A DNA stretch of 20,703 nt from CAZBEA01 sp964519355 (GTDB lineage Bacteria > Patescibacteriota > Microgenomatia > Levybacterales > GWA1-39-11), in contig CAZFJW010000017.1 in assembly GCA_964519355.1 (NCBI GenBank), positions 1 to 20,703 on the forward strand, written 5' to 3'. Position 1 is the first letter of the stretch, and the number at the start of each line of letters is the position of its first letter. Both the position numbers and the translations under genes were made by a program. The notes beneath the pieces were generated by a model, which saw only the letters and a list, made by a program, of their open reading frames with translations, made no database searches and had not been told where the DNA came from. Positions 1 through 8,900 of the stretch are shown here, piece by piece.

Positions 1-3
1 TGT

Positions 4-9
4 TATAAT
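4..9 (+). promoter_or_regulatory. -10 box for the zinc-ribbon gene, predicted leaderless start
   Basis: A perfect TATAAT lies 7 bases before the ATG at 17. Transcription would then start at or next to the ATG, giving a leaderless mRNA. The -35 region is outside the window. The same spacing recurs at many other genes here, which strengthens the call. Confidence 0.7.
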
Positions 10-16
10 ATAGGTC

Positions 17-724
17 ATGGGAAATTTTAATAGAGATTCGAGATCCGGATCAGGCGGCGGCGGACGAGACTTCGGAAGAAGAGAGTTCAGACGTCCAGGG
101 CTTGATAGACCACAAATGTATAGTGCAACGTGCGCTAACTGCGGCAATCAGTGTGAAGTACCGTTCCGTCCAACAGGCTCCAAGCCTATTTTTTGTAATA
201 ATTGTTTTGATAGGAATTCTTCTCAAGGTTCTGGTCCAAGAACTTCATATGGATCAGGCGGCGGACGAGATCGTGACAGTAATGTAAGATCAAGTTTTAG
301 CAATGATAGACCTATGTATGATGCAGTATGTGCCAACTGCGGAAACGATTGTAAAATTCCATTCCAGCCTAGAGAAGGACGAGAAGTTCTGTGCAGTAAT
401 TGTTTTGGAGAGAAGAATGGAGAAAATAGACTCGGATCACGAAATGATTCAAGAAGACCAGAAGGATCAAGTCTGAATTCTCAAGTTGAAATGTTAAGTC
501 AAAAAATTGATAAGATCATGGTGCATCTTGGAATAGTTGATGCTAAAAAAGAAGAAAAAAAGACTCCCACAAAAGTAAAAGTTGTTGATCAGGAAGAACC
601 AAACGAACAAGAAGCACCGGTTTCTGAAATTATTACTGAAGTTCTTGAAGAAATAGCAGTAGAGGAAAAGGCAGAGAAGAAAAAAGCAGCCCCTAAGAAA
701 AAAACCACAAAGAAAAAAGAATAA
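17..724 (+). CDS. CxxC-x17-CxxC zinc-ribbon protein with Lys-rich tail
   Basis: This 235-aa protein carries two near-identical zinc-ribbon-like repeats. Each has CANCGN followed by a CxVPF/CKIPF strand and a second CxxC, with 17 residues between the CxxC pairs. The zinc ligands would be C39/C42/C60/C63 and C105/C108/C126/C129. The pattern matches the CxxC-x17-CxxC domain family that is abundant in candidate-phyla bacteria. Gly/Arg-rich linkers (RGG-like, residues 1-30 and 70-95) flank the repeats. A short helical stretch near 150-175 follows, and the tail is acidic then ends in a Lys/Ala-rich block, KKKAAPKKKTTKKKE. RGG-like linkers plus a basic tail suggest nucleic-acid binding, but this is inferred and the family has no firm function. 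It stands alone, convergent with the next gene. Confidence 0.85.
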   Translation: MGNFNRDSRSGSGGGGRDFGRREFRRPGLDRPQMYSATCANCGNQCEVPFRPTGSKPIFCNNCFDRNSSQGSGPRTSYGSGGGRDRDSNVRSSFSNDRPMYDAVCANCGNDCKIPFQPREGREVLCSNCFGEKNGENRLGSRNDSRRPEGSSLNSQVEMLSQKIDKIMVHLGIVDAKKEEKKTPTKVKVVDQEEPNEQEAPVSEIITEVLEEIAVEEKAEKKKAAPKKKTTKKKE

Positions 725-766
725 TCCTCATTCTTTTTAGTTCACGATTTTAAATTTTATATGTTC

Positions 767-1639
767 TTATTGCGGAAAAATGTTCTCTTCCTGAATTCTT
801 TTGGTCATGACTTGACTCATAAGTTCCAGGCCTTCTGCTGATGGATGGATATTGTCATCAGGATTAATATACTTTGTGTCCCCATCACCTTGCGCGTCCA
901 GGGACTCAGAATAGACATCAATAATTGGGATGTCATGGTCTTGTGCGAACTTTATATGATTTTTTATGTATGCAATTCTCTCATCTGCCTGAAGTCTGCT
1001 GCCCTGACTATCACTTTTCAAAACCTTTCTGCCATACGTATCGCGATCCGGCGCAATAGTTGCCATAAAGAAAATTACCGTATTTGGGAATCGTTCTGTT
1101 AATTTTTGCATAATGTGGGTGAGGACTTCATTTTGTTTTTTAAGCCCCCCCCCGAGTCCATGCTGTGAGAGCGGATTGTATCCAAATGATTCAATGATAA
1201 TGACTTGCGGGTCCCCATCAAAAACAGGTTTGAGTGTTACATCACCTGCAGGGGTTACCACTTTATATAAATGTTCTTCCATCATTTCAATATTTTGCCC
1301 GGCTTCTGCGTAATTGGAGACTTCAAAAAAAGCTCCAGGGTAGGCCTCCGAGATGACTTCGGTGAACCTTCCACCTCTTGGACCTAGTGCATGTGTCATA
1401 GAGTCCCCGATGAGATATATGTTGTATATGTCACTTTTTTGAAGTGTGGGAGAACCATACATAGAAAATTCTTTAACAGCAGTACCTGCCGGCGGGATAT
1501 TTGTCGGGATTATAGGAGTTGCAGTTGCTACAACAGTCTTATGCATGGATTGGATTACCATAAAGGAGAGTGGAATTGCTATGAAGAGGAAAATAAAAAA
1601 ACCAAGAAGAATTAATTTCACATTCATGCGTTTTATCAT
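767..1639 (-). CDS. Membrane-anchored SGNH/GDSL-type hydrolase
   Basis: This 290-aa protein has one N-terminal hydrophobic segment (about residues 9-30) that should act as a signal anchor, then a Pro/Thr-rich linker (about 36-55) and an extracytoplasmic SGNH hydrolase domain. Visible blocks are block I LIGDSMTH with nucleophile S80, the G114-Q-N116 region, N155 in SFGYNP, and block V DNIHPSAEG with D262 and H265 as DxxH. The fold serves esterases, lipases and carbohydrate O-deacetylases, and the substrate cannot be told from sequence. A wall or surface glycan acyl group is plausible for an anchored enzyme. A run of nine G bases (1145-1153) encodes Gly-Gly-Gly near residues 163-165. M5 at 1627 is an alternative start. 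Confidence 0.85.
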   Translation of the reverse strand: MIKRMNVKLILLGFFIFLFIAIPLSFMVIQSMHKTVVATATPIIPTNIPPAGTAVKEFSMYGSPTLQKSDIYNIYLIGDSMTHALGPRGGRFTEVISEAYPGAFFEVSNYAEAGQNIEMMEEHLYKVVTPAGDVTLKPVFDGDPQVIIIESFGYNPLSQHGLGGGLKKQNEVLTHIMQKLTERFPNTVIFFMATIAPDRDTYGRKVLKSDSQGSRLQADERIAYIKNHIKFAQDHDIPIIDVYSESLDAQGDGDTKYINPDDNIHPSAEGLELMSQVMTKRIQEENIFPQ

Positions 1640-1649
1640 AAGGTTAATT

Positions 1650-1655
1650 ACTATA
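1650..1655 (-). promoter_or_regulatory. Likely -10 box for the SGNH hydrolase gene
   Basis: TATAGT on the minus strand lies 10 bases before the ATG at 1639, so the leader would be only a few bases. No clear -35 is seen. Confidence 0.45.
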
Positions 1656-1740
1656 ACATAACGGAGAAAATGTTGTGTAAGAGAAATGAATGAATCGATT
1701 AAGAGATTTTTAAGATCTTGTTACAGATAGCAAGAAGAAT

Positions 1741-1808
1741 AGGTTTGTCTTGTTAGGATGCACAAGCCAAGTCTTTCGTACACAAAAAAACCTAGACTAT
1801 AATTTTTT
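1741..1808 (+). other. Possible hairpin with U-run in a 388-bp intergenic region
   Basis: The stretch 1640-2027 lacks a large gene. On the plus strand AGGTTT (1741-1746) can pair with AAACCT (1788-1793), enclosing an inner CTTGT/ACAAG stem (1749-1753 with 1762-1766). A T6 run follows at 1803-1808. It could be a small RNA or terminator-like structure, but the stems are short and A/T-rich and there is no upstream plus-strand gene to terminate. The 41-aa reading frame lies next to it on the other strand. Confidence 0.15.
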
Positions 1809-1922
1809 CTTGTGTATTTTTGTTGTATATTTTTTAGCATTTATTTTTTCTGCTTTTTCATTGTAGAAATAATAAAATGCTATATAGCACTCCAGATGTG
1901 GTCGTCTCAGGGCAGCAGTCAT
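1797..1922 (-). CDS. Small Lys-rich protein, 41 aa
   Basis: This 41-codon frame opens MTAALRRPHLECYIAFYYF and ends TAG. I call it because of an excellent Shine-Dalgarno sequence (AGGAGG, 1931-1936) 8 bases upstream of its ATG, which is rare in this window. The protein has an aromatic middle (IAFYYFYNEKAEK) and a Lys-rich C-terminal half. No family is recognised. It lies 105 bases downstream of the 189-aa gene on the same strand, so it could be the last gene of the protease operon or be transcribed on its own. A perfect 12-bp palindrome (TGCTATATAGCA, 1878-1889) lies inside it. Coding status rests mainly on the ribosome binding site. Confidence 0.45.
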   Translation of the reverse strand: MTAALRRPHLECYIAFYYFYNEKAEKINAKKYTTKIHKKKL

Positions 1923-1930
1923 ATTATTCA

Positions 1931-1936
1931 CCTCCT
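1931..1936 (-). promoter_or_regulatory. Strong Shine-Dalgarno of the 41-aa gene
   Basis: AGGAGG followed by TGAATAAT and ATG gives 8-base spacing. It is one of only two strong Shine-Dalgarno sequences seen in the window and decides the start of the small gene. Confidence 0.5.
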
Positions 1937-2027
1937 CTCATATTCTAGAGTTAGTTTACAAGGCTGAGGTGATGGATGCTTGACGCGAGCTGAACAGAAC
2001 ACGGACAAAATCAGGACAAATGGTATA

Positions 2028-2597
2028 TTAGTTCTTTAGATCCAACTTCTTTTGTACTGCTTTTGTAATTTCTCCAGTCTCCCAATTAAACCGCTTAGGC
2101 GTGCCGATAGAATAAATCGCCGAGTATTTTGACCGCTCATCCACCGGAAGATTTGAGTTGTACATAAAATTATCTATTTCTTTTTGCGAGGCATTTAGTT
2201 TTAGTGGGATAGCCGAGTTGAAGCGCCATTTTTTCTTCCTATCTTTTCCCGAGCATACAACAAGCATTTCATAAAAGACGGGTTCTCCCAAAAATCTCAA
2301 AAATACTTTAATTCGATCCTGAATATTGTATGGAAGAGATTTTGACTCTGTCCAATATTCCTTTTTCATTTCTATGTGACGGTTAAAATGAAGGGGGACT
2401 AAAATTAATTCGGAATAAATCTGGGTATCAGGGTATTTTGTTCGCATTTCTTGCATGTAGGGAATTGCATCCTGAGGACGTAGATAGAAATTTTCTATTG
2501 GGTAAATTGATTGATTGACTTCATTTGAAAAAAAGAACGTCACAAGATATCCTTTTTTTGGAAACTTCGGGTCAACAGAACAGTATCGTATGCTCAT
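2028..2597 (-). CDS. Unknown protein, 189 aa, downstream of the HtrA-like protease
   Basis: I do not recognise a family. The protein is soluble-looking, with no signal peptide or membrane segment. It is rich in aromatic and basic residues and has mixed strands and helices, for example YSELILVPLHFNRHIEMKK and a conserved-looking C-terminal half, SIGTPKRFNWETGEITKAV. It begins 14 bases after the stop of the membrane-anchored protease gene, so the two are almost certainly cotranscribed. It could be a partner or substrate of the protease, but nothing in the sequence shows this. No clear ribosome binding site precedes the ATG. Confidence 0.7.
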   Translation of the reverse strand: MSIRYCSVDPKFPKKGYLVTFFFSNEVNQSIYPIENFYLRPQDAIPYMQEMRTKYPDTQIYSELILVPLHFNRHIEMKKEYWTESKSLPYNIQDRIKVFLRFLGEPVFYEMLVVCSGKDRKKKWRFNSAIPLKLNASQKEIDNFMYNSNLPVDERSKYSAIYSIGTPKRFNWETGEITKAVQKKLDLKN

Positions 2598-2611
2598 GAG
2601 GATTTATGTAC

Positions 2612-4033
2612 TCATTCTACCACGACCGGTTCTCCGGTATCCTCTGTCACATCTTCTTCCTCATAAAACCACGACTCGTCAATATCCTGCACTTCTTCTA
2701 TTTCAGGATCCCATAAGAGATATCCGTCGCCGCTTTTCTTCACATCCCAGTACCCTTCAAAATATTTATAGACAATTTCCCCGTCAACAAAGTCTTTTGT
2801 GGTTATTTTTACCCTTACCCGATTTTCTATATCTGGATCATCCCAAATGAATATAACTGACGTATCAAGGTTAGGATCGTATCCTGCTTTCCACTCTTCA
2901 AAGCTATAGCCTTTTATAAAATTATCAGAAAGAAGTTCAAATGCCTTGTCCATACGCCTCATTTTCAGGTAATTATAAAATGACTCGACTGCGTCTTTGG
3001 GACTATCCTTGGGTGTAAAGGTAATTTTTGTAACGTCGCGAGTCCAGTCATCGGATTCATTCATCTTTTTGAATTTTTCTTTAATAGTGTTGGTCGCTAT
3101 TGCAAATCCTGCGCCCGATAGTCCTGCCGTATTTACTCCTACGACTTCGCCGCAAATGGTGATGAGTGGTCCACCGCTGACGCCGCTGTTAAGAATTGCA
3201 TCGGTCTGAAGATACTCGATGTCTTGAGTCTTTTCGATCCTTCTGCCCGACAGGAGGCCTCGTGTAACAGTTGCCTCTCCACCAAGTTCTCCTCCAAATG
3301 GAAATCCTACTGCCAAGACTTCTTCAGCAGCTGCCAGAGTATCCGAGTCGATCATATCGAGTTTGGGTAATTCTGACTCGACCTGTAAAATTGCGAGATC
3401 AGAATTTTTATCTGCCATGACAATCGTGGCATTTTCAAAAGAATTATCCTGATAAATTACTTTCGGACTTGGTTCAAATTCGATGACGTGGAAATTGGTG
3501 AGTAATAATTTGTGCCCCATGATAAATCCAGATCCCTCCGCCTCTCCACCTACGACTCGCACGACAGATTTTCGAACTTTTTCAACCGCAGTTTTTTCAG
3601 AACATGATAATTTTTCTCTTCCACCAAGGCGATTTTCTATAGTCTCAAGACGGAGCCCCAGTTCGTCCACCTGGGTACTTAATGACAGTACCCACATCGA
3701 TAAAAGCCCAGCAATAATCCCTAAAACAATTGTCCAATTGATTTTCGATACAAGTTTTTTAAAGGTTGGGAATGTTTCAAGATTTGGATGGTCTTGGAGA
3801 AAAAAGAAAGCAAACCAATATCCAATACCACTCATAATCGGGATATATAACAGTTCACGGATGAAAATAAGAATGTAATTTTTCGCGTCATACGAGCTGA
3901 TATAAAAAAGGATGACAAGACCACCTGTTACAAGAAATAAATTCCGTGTCCTACGAATTGGGAATTTGAAATAGAGTAGAAGAGTACCATACAGACTTAT
4001 GATGAAAAATGAAATAAAACCAAGAATACCCAA
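2612..4033 (-). CDS. Membrane-anchored HtrA-like trypsin-type serine protease
   Basis: The first ~118 residues hold four hydrophobic segments (about 4-22, 31-47, 53-79, 101-118). A short coiled segment near 122-137 follows, then a trypsin-like protease domain with the triad H182 (TNFHVIE), D212 (NSDLAIL) and S287 (SGVSGGPL). The catalytic loop reads GVSGGP where GNSGGP is usual. The usual PDZ domain is missing. Instead residues about 343-450 look like an NTF2/SnoaL-like domain (KDAVESFYNYLKMRRMDKAFELL), and the tail is acidic. It probably degrades or processes damaged or signalling proteins at the membrane. The given start is a TTG (M replaces TTG at 4033), but the frame stays open and strongly hydrophobic for about 47 more codons upstream (to 4174), so the true start is uncertain. 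Confidence 0.85.
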   Translation of the reverse strand: MGILGFISFFIISLYGTLLLYFKFPIRRTRNLFLVTGGLVILFYISSYDAKNYILIFIRELLYIPIMSGIGYWFAFFFLQDHPNLETFPTFKKLVSKINWTIVLGIIAGLLSMWVLSLSTQVDELGLRLETIENRLGGREKLSCSEKTAVEKVRKSVVRVVGGEAEGSGFIMGHKLLLTNFHVIEFEPSPKVIYQDNSFENATIVMADKNSDLAILQVESELPKLDMIDSDTLAAAEEVLAVGFPFGGELGGEATVTRGLLSGRRIEKTQDIEYLQTDAILNSGVSGGPLITICGEVVGVNTAGLSGAGFAIATNTIKEKFKKMNESDDWTRDVTKITFTPKDSPKDAVESFYNYLKMRRMDKAFELLSDNFIKGYSFEEWKAGYDPNLDTSVIFIWDDPDIENRVRVKITTKDFVDGEIVYKYFEGYWDVKKSGDGYLLWDPEIEEVQDIDESWFYEEEDVTEDTGEPVVVE

Positions 4034-4168
4034 AATTTCTGTCAGAATTGGAACGTTTAAGAAGCCAAAAAGGGTAGAGATAACATACAGAATAAAAGAG
4101 ACTAGGGGAATGTATTTCCTATGAGGGGAGAGTAAAAAATGAATTAATCTCTTTTTCGTATTAAGCCC

Positions 4169-4174
4169 AGTATA
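4169..4174 (-). promoter_or_regulatory. Likely -10 box for the protease operon
   Basis: TATACT on the minus strand is the best -10 in the 227-bp gap (4034-4260) between the protease and ATPase genes. It implies transcription from about 4162. The 4178-4260 part is A/T-rich and shows nothing else convincing, including no terminator for the ATPase operon. Confidence 0.4.
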
Positions 4175-4260
4175 CTACGAAAATTTGAAATTATTGTTCT
4201 TTACTTGGATAATTTAGTTTTCTTTTTCGATTTGAATTGTAATATTGTGACATATTTTAG

Positions 4261-5976
4261 CTATTTGTTTAAAATTCCTTCTAACGAAATTAAGTCTGGA
4301 CAGGAGATTAAACTGGCAAGTTGATTTTCAGTCTTATAAAGACTTCTAATCTTTGTCCAAAATTCTGGCTCTAACTTATCTATAATTTTTATTACTTCTT
4401 TACCTGGAATCCATTTCCAGTCTTTTGAACTAATAACTTTTTCAATGATGGCTAAGAGGTCACTTTTTTTAATAGATAATTCGGACACCCGTTGTTTCCA
4501 GTTGTCCAAATCTTGGACCGGATCATCTCGGAAGTAGCTATCCTTCCAAAGATTTTTAGCAAAATTCCTAATAGTGGTTTTTAAATATGATTGGATTAGA
4601 GTTTGCTTTTCCTTTTGAATAGCCTCCCACAACAACGTCTCTCCATCTTTCCCATCCTTTTCGCTAAGGACTTTGTTTATCAGTAACGGGTTTAAAAATA
4701 TATTCTCAATTTCCCAGAACGGAAAATGTAAAACGCCGGGGACATTCGATGGATTGGTAATTTTGGGAGGGAATTCACTATCAGGAGAAGATAATTTGTC
4801 TCCATCTAAAATTACTGAAAGTTTGGCGTCTGAGCCTTGATGGGAAGCTTGACTAATTAGCTCGAGAGAACTTTCTACATTTACTCTGCTTCCGCCAAAC
4901 GACCAATATCTTCTCGATCTATCATTGCCAAAAATCCAAACTAGCGCTTCTTGTGTTGTAGGCGAATTTGTTCCCGTAAGGTGTTTACCACTCTTGTTTT
5001 CAGCACAAATCCAGTGAGCTGTAAAAAATGAGGGGTCAATGGGAATTCCTAACTCCTCAATTGCTTCACTAAATTCTTCTCCTAATTTTGGATTTGATAT
5101 TTTTCCTCGCTCAACGAGAGCAATTTTGGCGACTCTAAAGAAATGATGTAAAACATCAGACGAGTGAGTTGCGATAATAACCTGATTATGTTGTCCAAGA
5201 TCTGCTATTAGTTCACAAAGTCGACGTATTTGATTTCCATGAAGATGAAGCTCTGGCTCGTCAATTAAGATTATTTTGTTTTCATCGGCTCTAATTCTTC
5301 GCAGATAGGCATAAAAGTAAAGATACTCTCTTTCACCAGCGCTTAAGTTGAGAATGCCAACTTCGCGTTCTTTGTGATCAACAAAATAGACAGGATTATC
5401 TCTATCAAAATCGATTCTTATGTCTTTTTCAAAATCAACTAATCCTTTTCTGTATGCTTCTTCAATTTCGTCAGTGATGTTTCCTCCTCTAACTTCTTTA
5501 ACAACATCTATCATTTCTGAAATTATTGCCTTGTTAAACTCATCAGAAACATTGATTTCAGCTCCCGGATCTGGAATATCATAACCCTGAACTTTGAAAA
5601 AATTCGAAACCGACATTTCGTTTTTTACTGAGCGATTAGATGTAACATATCTTATCTTTTCAGTAGGTATTATTTGAGCATTTTGCCACTGCTGATTGCT
5701 TTTGGGGAAATCAATGTGATCGTTATCGTCCGTGCCTGTATTGACTGTTAATCGTACAAAATAGCTATCGTCATTATTAATCACATCATCTTGCTTTAAC
5801 GCAACATCAGGCTTTTTCTGTCGAGGAATACCACTTATCATGTTTAATATTGAAGTCTTTCCACTTCCGTTTTTCCCCAATAGAACATTAACACCTTTAG
5901 TAAGTTGAGCAGTTCCCTCAAAAGATAGGTGACCAAACCAGTTTATTTTTATCTTTGTTATGTAAAAATCACTCAT
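4261..5976 (-). CDS. AAA/ABC-type ATPase fused to a DUF4435/TOPRIM-like domain (PARIS-like, fused AriA-AriB)
   Basis: The protein has 571 aa from the ATG at 5976; a TTG 6 codons upstream is rejected because GGAGGG sits 8 bases before the ATG. The N-terminal half is an SMC/ABC-like ATPase: Walker A GKNGSGKT (34-41), signature LSAGE (211-215), Walker B IILIDEPELHLHG (235-247, D239/E240) and H-loop H271. The C-terminal half fits DUF4435, a TOPRIM-like nuclease domain: E326 in CAENKSGK, FGG (360-362), DGD (D391, D393) and WEIEN (421-425). The acidic TOPRIM residues are present. The same domain pair forms the PARIS antiphage system, which reacts to phage anti-restriction proteins. It is last in an operon with a restriction-modification-like pair, which suggests a guard or effector role. 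An OLD-family nuclease is the alternative. Confidence 0.75.
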   Translation of the reverse strand: MSDFYITKIKINWFGHLSFEGTAQLTKGVNVLLGKNGSGKTSILNMISGIPRQKKPDVALKQDDVINNDDSYFVRLTVNTGTDDNDHIDFPKSNQQWQNAQIIPTEKIRYVTSNRSVKNEMSVSNFFKVQGYDIPDPGAEINVSDEFNKAIISEMIDVVKEVRGGNITDEIEEAYRKGLVDFEKDIRIDFDRDNPVYFVDHKEREVGILNLSAGEREYLYFYAYLRRIRADENKIILIDEPELHLHGNQIRRLCELIADLGQHNQVIIATHSSDVLHHFFRVAKIALVERGKISNPKLGEEFSEAIEELGIPIDPSFFTAHWICAENKSGKHLTGTNSPTTQEALVWIFGNDRSRRYWSFGGSRVNVESSLELISQASHQGSDAKLSVILDGDKLSSPDSEFPPKITNPSNVPGVLHFPFWEIENIFLNPLLINKVLSEKDGKDGETLLWEAIQKEKQTLIQSYLKTTIRNFAKNLWKDSYFRDDPVQDLDNWKQRVSELSIKKSDLLAIIEKVISSKDWKWIPGKEVIKIIDKLEPEFWTKIRSLYKTENQLASLISCPDLISLEGILNK

Positions 5977-5980
5977 TATT

Positions 5981-8900
5981 CTATCCCTCCACAATTTTTA
6001 TCTCTTCTTCAGTTAGTCCGTAAATGTCGTAAACCATTTGATCAATTTGTTTCTCATATTCCTTCACTTGAGTTTGTTTTTTTAAATCCTGGGAATAGTT
6101 TTTATCACTGGTTAAGCTCATAATGTTTTCAACGAGATTAATAAGCTGCCTTTGTTTATCTGAATCACTCGAAAAAATTGGTAGACATTCAAGGGTTTCA
6201 ATGTCCGTTTGTGCCATAGTTCTACCTGTCTCTAACGATATAGTCTGATAAAACCAGTTAAGAAGTCTTGAATTTATAAGTGCAAGCACATATTGAAGCT
6301 TTATCTGAGAGTCACTCTTAATAAGAGCAAAAGAATGTAAATTATTAAGATGATAATATCCCTTGTTATCAATAGCAGCTGTTAGATTATCAGCAGTCTG
6401 TCTCACGAGTATTTTGGGGTTATGAATTACATCGTAATCCCAACCACCTTTATTCAATATCTCAGGATCTATATTTATATAATCCCCATCATACACTATT
6501 GAGTATTTAGTTACTTGTGCACTTGAAATTAAACCTTTCTGCCATGTTTCTGCTTTTGCTTCTTTTGATACGATATTTTTTTGACCAATAAGTGACCTTA
6601 CGCCCGTCCTACCGACTAAGTATTTATCCAATGCAGATGAGTTACCTTCTATCTTTTTAACTAAATCCATTGTCTGCTGGTTAAAAAACAACCTGAATCG
6701 ATTGTATTTTTGAGCCTTATAATAAGATTGAGGGAACGAAAATTCTTTATAGCTGCGGCTGGGAATTTGATCACCATCTTGGATCCATCGAGCACATAGA
6801 ATGTGATTGTCATCTATATCTTTCTTCCTGGTAAACGTGTAAACAACCGAATATCCAATAACCGCATCAAAAATCTTATGAGGTAGCCATGATATTTGAG
6901 CTATTTCACAATTATTAAGAACGTTTGCTCTGATCTTTGAAAAATACCTTCCCACAAGGAAGCTATCGGGAACAATATAAGTCTGTATACCACCATTGAG
7001 CTTAGAAAGCTGAATAGCTTTATCCATAAATAGTGCATAAAAGCTTATTTTATATTCAGCTGAATTCGGATAGAGAGATACAAGTACTTTTCTTTCTTCG
7101 GATGTCATTTTCTGAGTCCCTCTTAGTCCGAAGCTAATATAAGGGGGGTTAGCAATGACCAAGTCGAACCCGTCCTTAATTCCAAACATCCATTCCGGAT
7201 CAAACCATGATGACGCTTCGTGTCCAAATGGGTCCCAAGTTGTTAGCATTGTGGTTAGTTCTGCATGGCCCCTTCTATTCTCCGAAATCAACCTTTGGAA
7301 CATTTTGTTTTGTATTTGTACAAATTGAAGCTTAAGTTGTTCTCTTTCAGATCCCGAAGCATTAAAAAACATATCTCGAATTTCACGCAATTCATTTATA
7401 CCTTCTGTATCCTCAAATAAACCTATTTGGTTTTGCTTGTTTGATGTCGGTAAGCCAATAAGTGAATTAGCCGTAACAAACTTAAAATCAAGATTTGGAA
7501 GTGGTTCAATGCCGCGGTTTTCTTGGGAATCGTCAATTCTCTCATCAACAACAAGTGTTAAGAAGCATCTTAATCTTGAGATTTCTGTAGCAATTGGCTG
7601 AATATCAATGCCGTAAATATTTTCTCTTATTATTCCTAATTTTCTTATGTAATCAAAATTTCTGTGTGAGAATTCTCGCTCCATAACCCTTCTTATCTCA
7701 GGCGATGTATTCTGAATTTGCTTATGAAACCATATCTGACCCTCTGGGTCTGTCTGCTGAAGGATAAATACAATTTTTTGAAGAGCCCCTATGGGGAATG
7801 CTCCCGATCCACAAGCGGGATCTAGAATTTTTACTTTTTCTATAGCATCTATCACTACTTCTTTTTCGCTCTCGTTTAGCGGATACGATGCGTCATCAGA
7901 AAGATCATAACTAATAATTGCCCTTAATTTGTTCTCCTGAATATTCGTCTTTTGTTTTAGATACAGAAGTAGACTTTCATCGACCATATAATCAACAATG
8001 ACACGGGGAGTATAATAGCTTCCAGTACTTTTTCTTGCGGACTCTCCTGTCTCAGGATTTATTTCTGCAAGCAAATTCTCAAATATTCTTCCGAGCATTT
8101 CTGGATCTATTGATAGATCCTCATCTATACTTGTATTTTCATCTATTGTGAAATTGTATGTTTCAAGGATAGTGAAAAACTCCTTCAACCAAGTGTCAGG
8201 AAGAATCAAAGTATTGTAGAACTGAGATTGTAGTTCTCCCGTTCGACGCCTATAAAAATCATCATCCTGGGGAGAAAATAAACCTCCATTTAGATAAGGA
8301 ATTAGTGAGTATGGTCTTTCATAAAAAGGATCCCTCCTAGAGTTCATAGGTTGATTGAGAACCTCAAAAAAGATTGGCTCTAACACGTTGTGGTAGTAAT
8401 CAGGGTTACTTTGGATAGCGTTAAAAGAAAGTAATTCCTTAGGCATTAAAGAGCTTCCTGAGTCACTTTTTTTCTCTCTGAGAAACCAACAAAAGATAAT
8501 TCTACCAATAAGCCTCACGGCAAACTCGATGCTTGATGGACCATGCTCAGCTATGGAAGGGAGCTTTAATATCGCGTTGTATGTTTCTTTATTCTTTCCT
8601 TCTCCTCGAGTTCCACCCACCAATTTTATATAACTTTCAGAAATTTCTTTATAAAATTCTTTATTAACAACTTCAAGTGAAAATCTACTTTTCAGGTCGT
8701 TGAAGTCTAGAATTTTCCCCTTGTTAATTAGGAATCTTGAAGGTGTATTTACTTTGGCATTTGGTCCTAAAACGTACGAATGTCTTTTTGGATTTGATAG
8801 TTTTGTGATTATCTTACCTTCGCTCCAACTTGGCGTACTTGTAAGTAGTGAGAATCTCCAATTTTCAGTGTTTTCTGAATAATATGCAATAAGTGCATTT

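Noticed and set aside
1640..1796. Possible tRNA or known small RNA between the SGNH gene and the 41-aa frame
   Set aside because: No T-loop motif, acceptor stem or recognisable conserved RNA sequence (SRP, 6S, RNase P) was found. Only a weak short hairpin is present.
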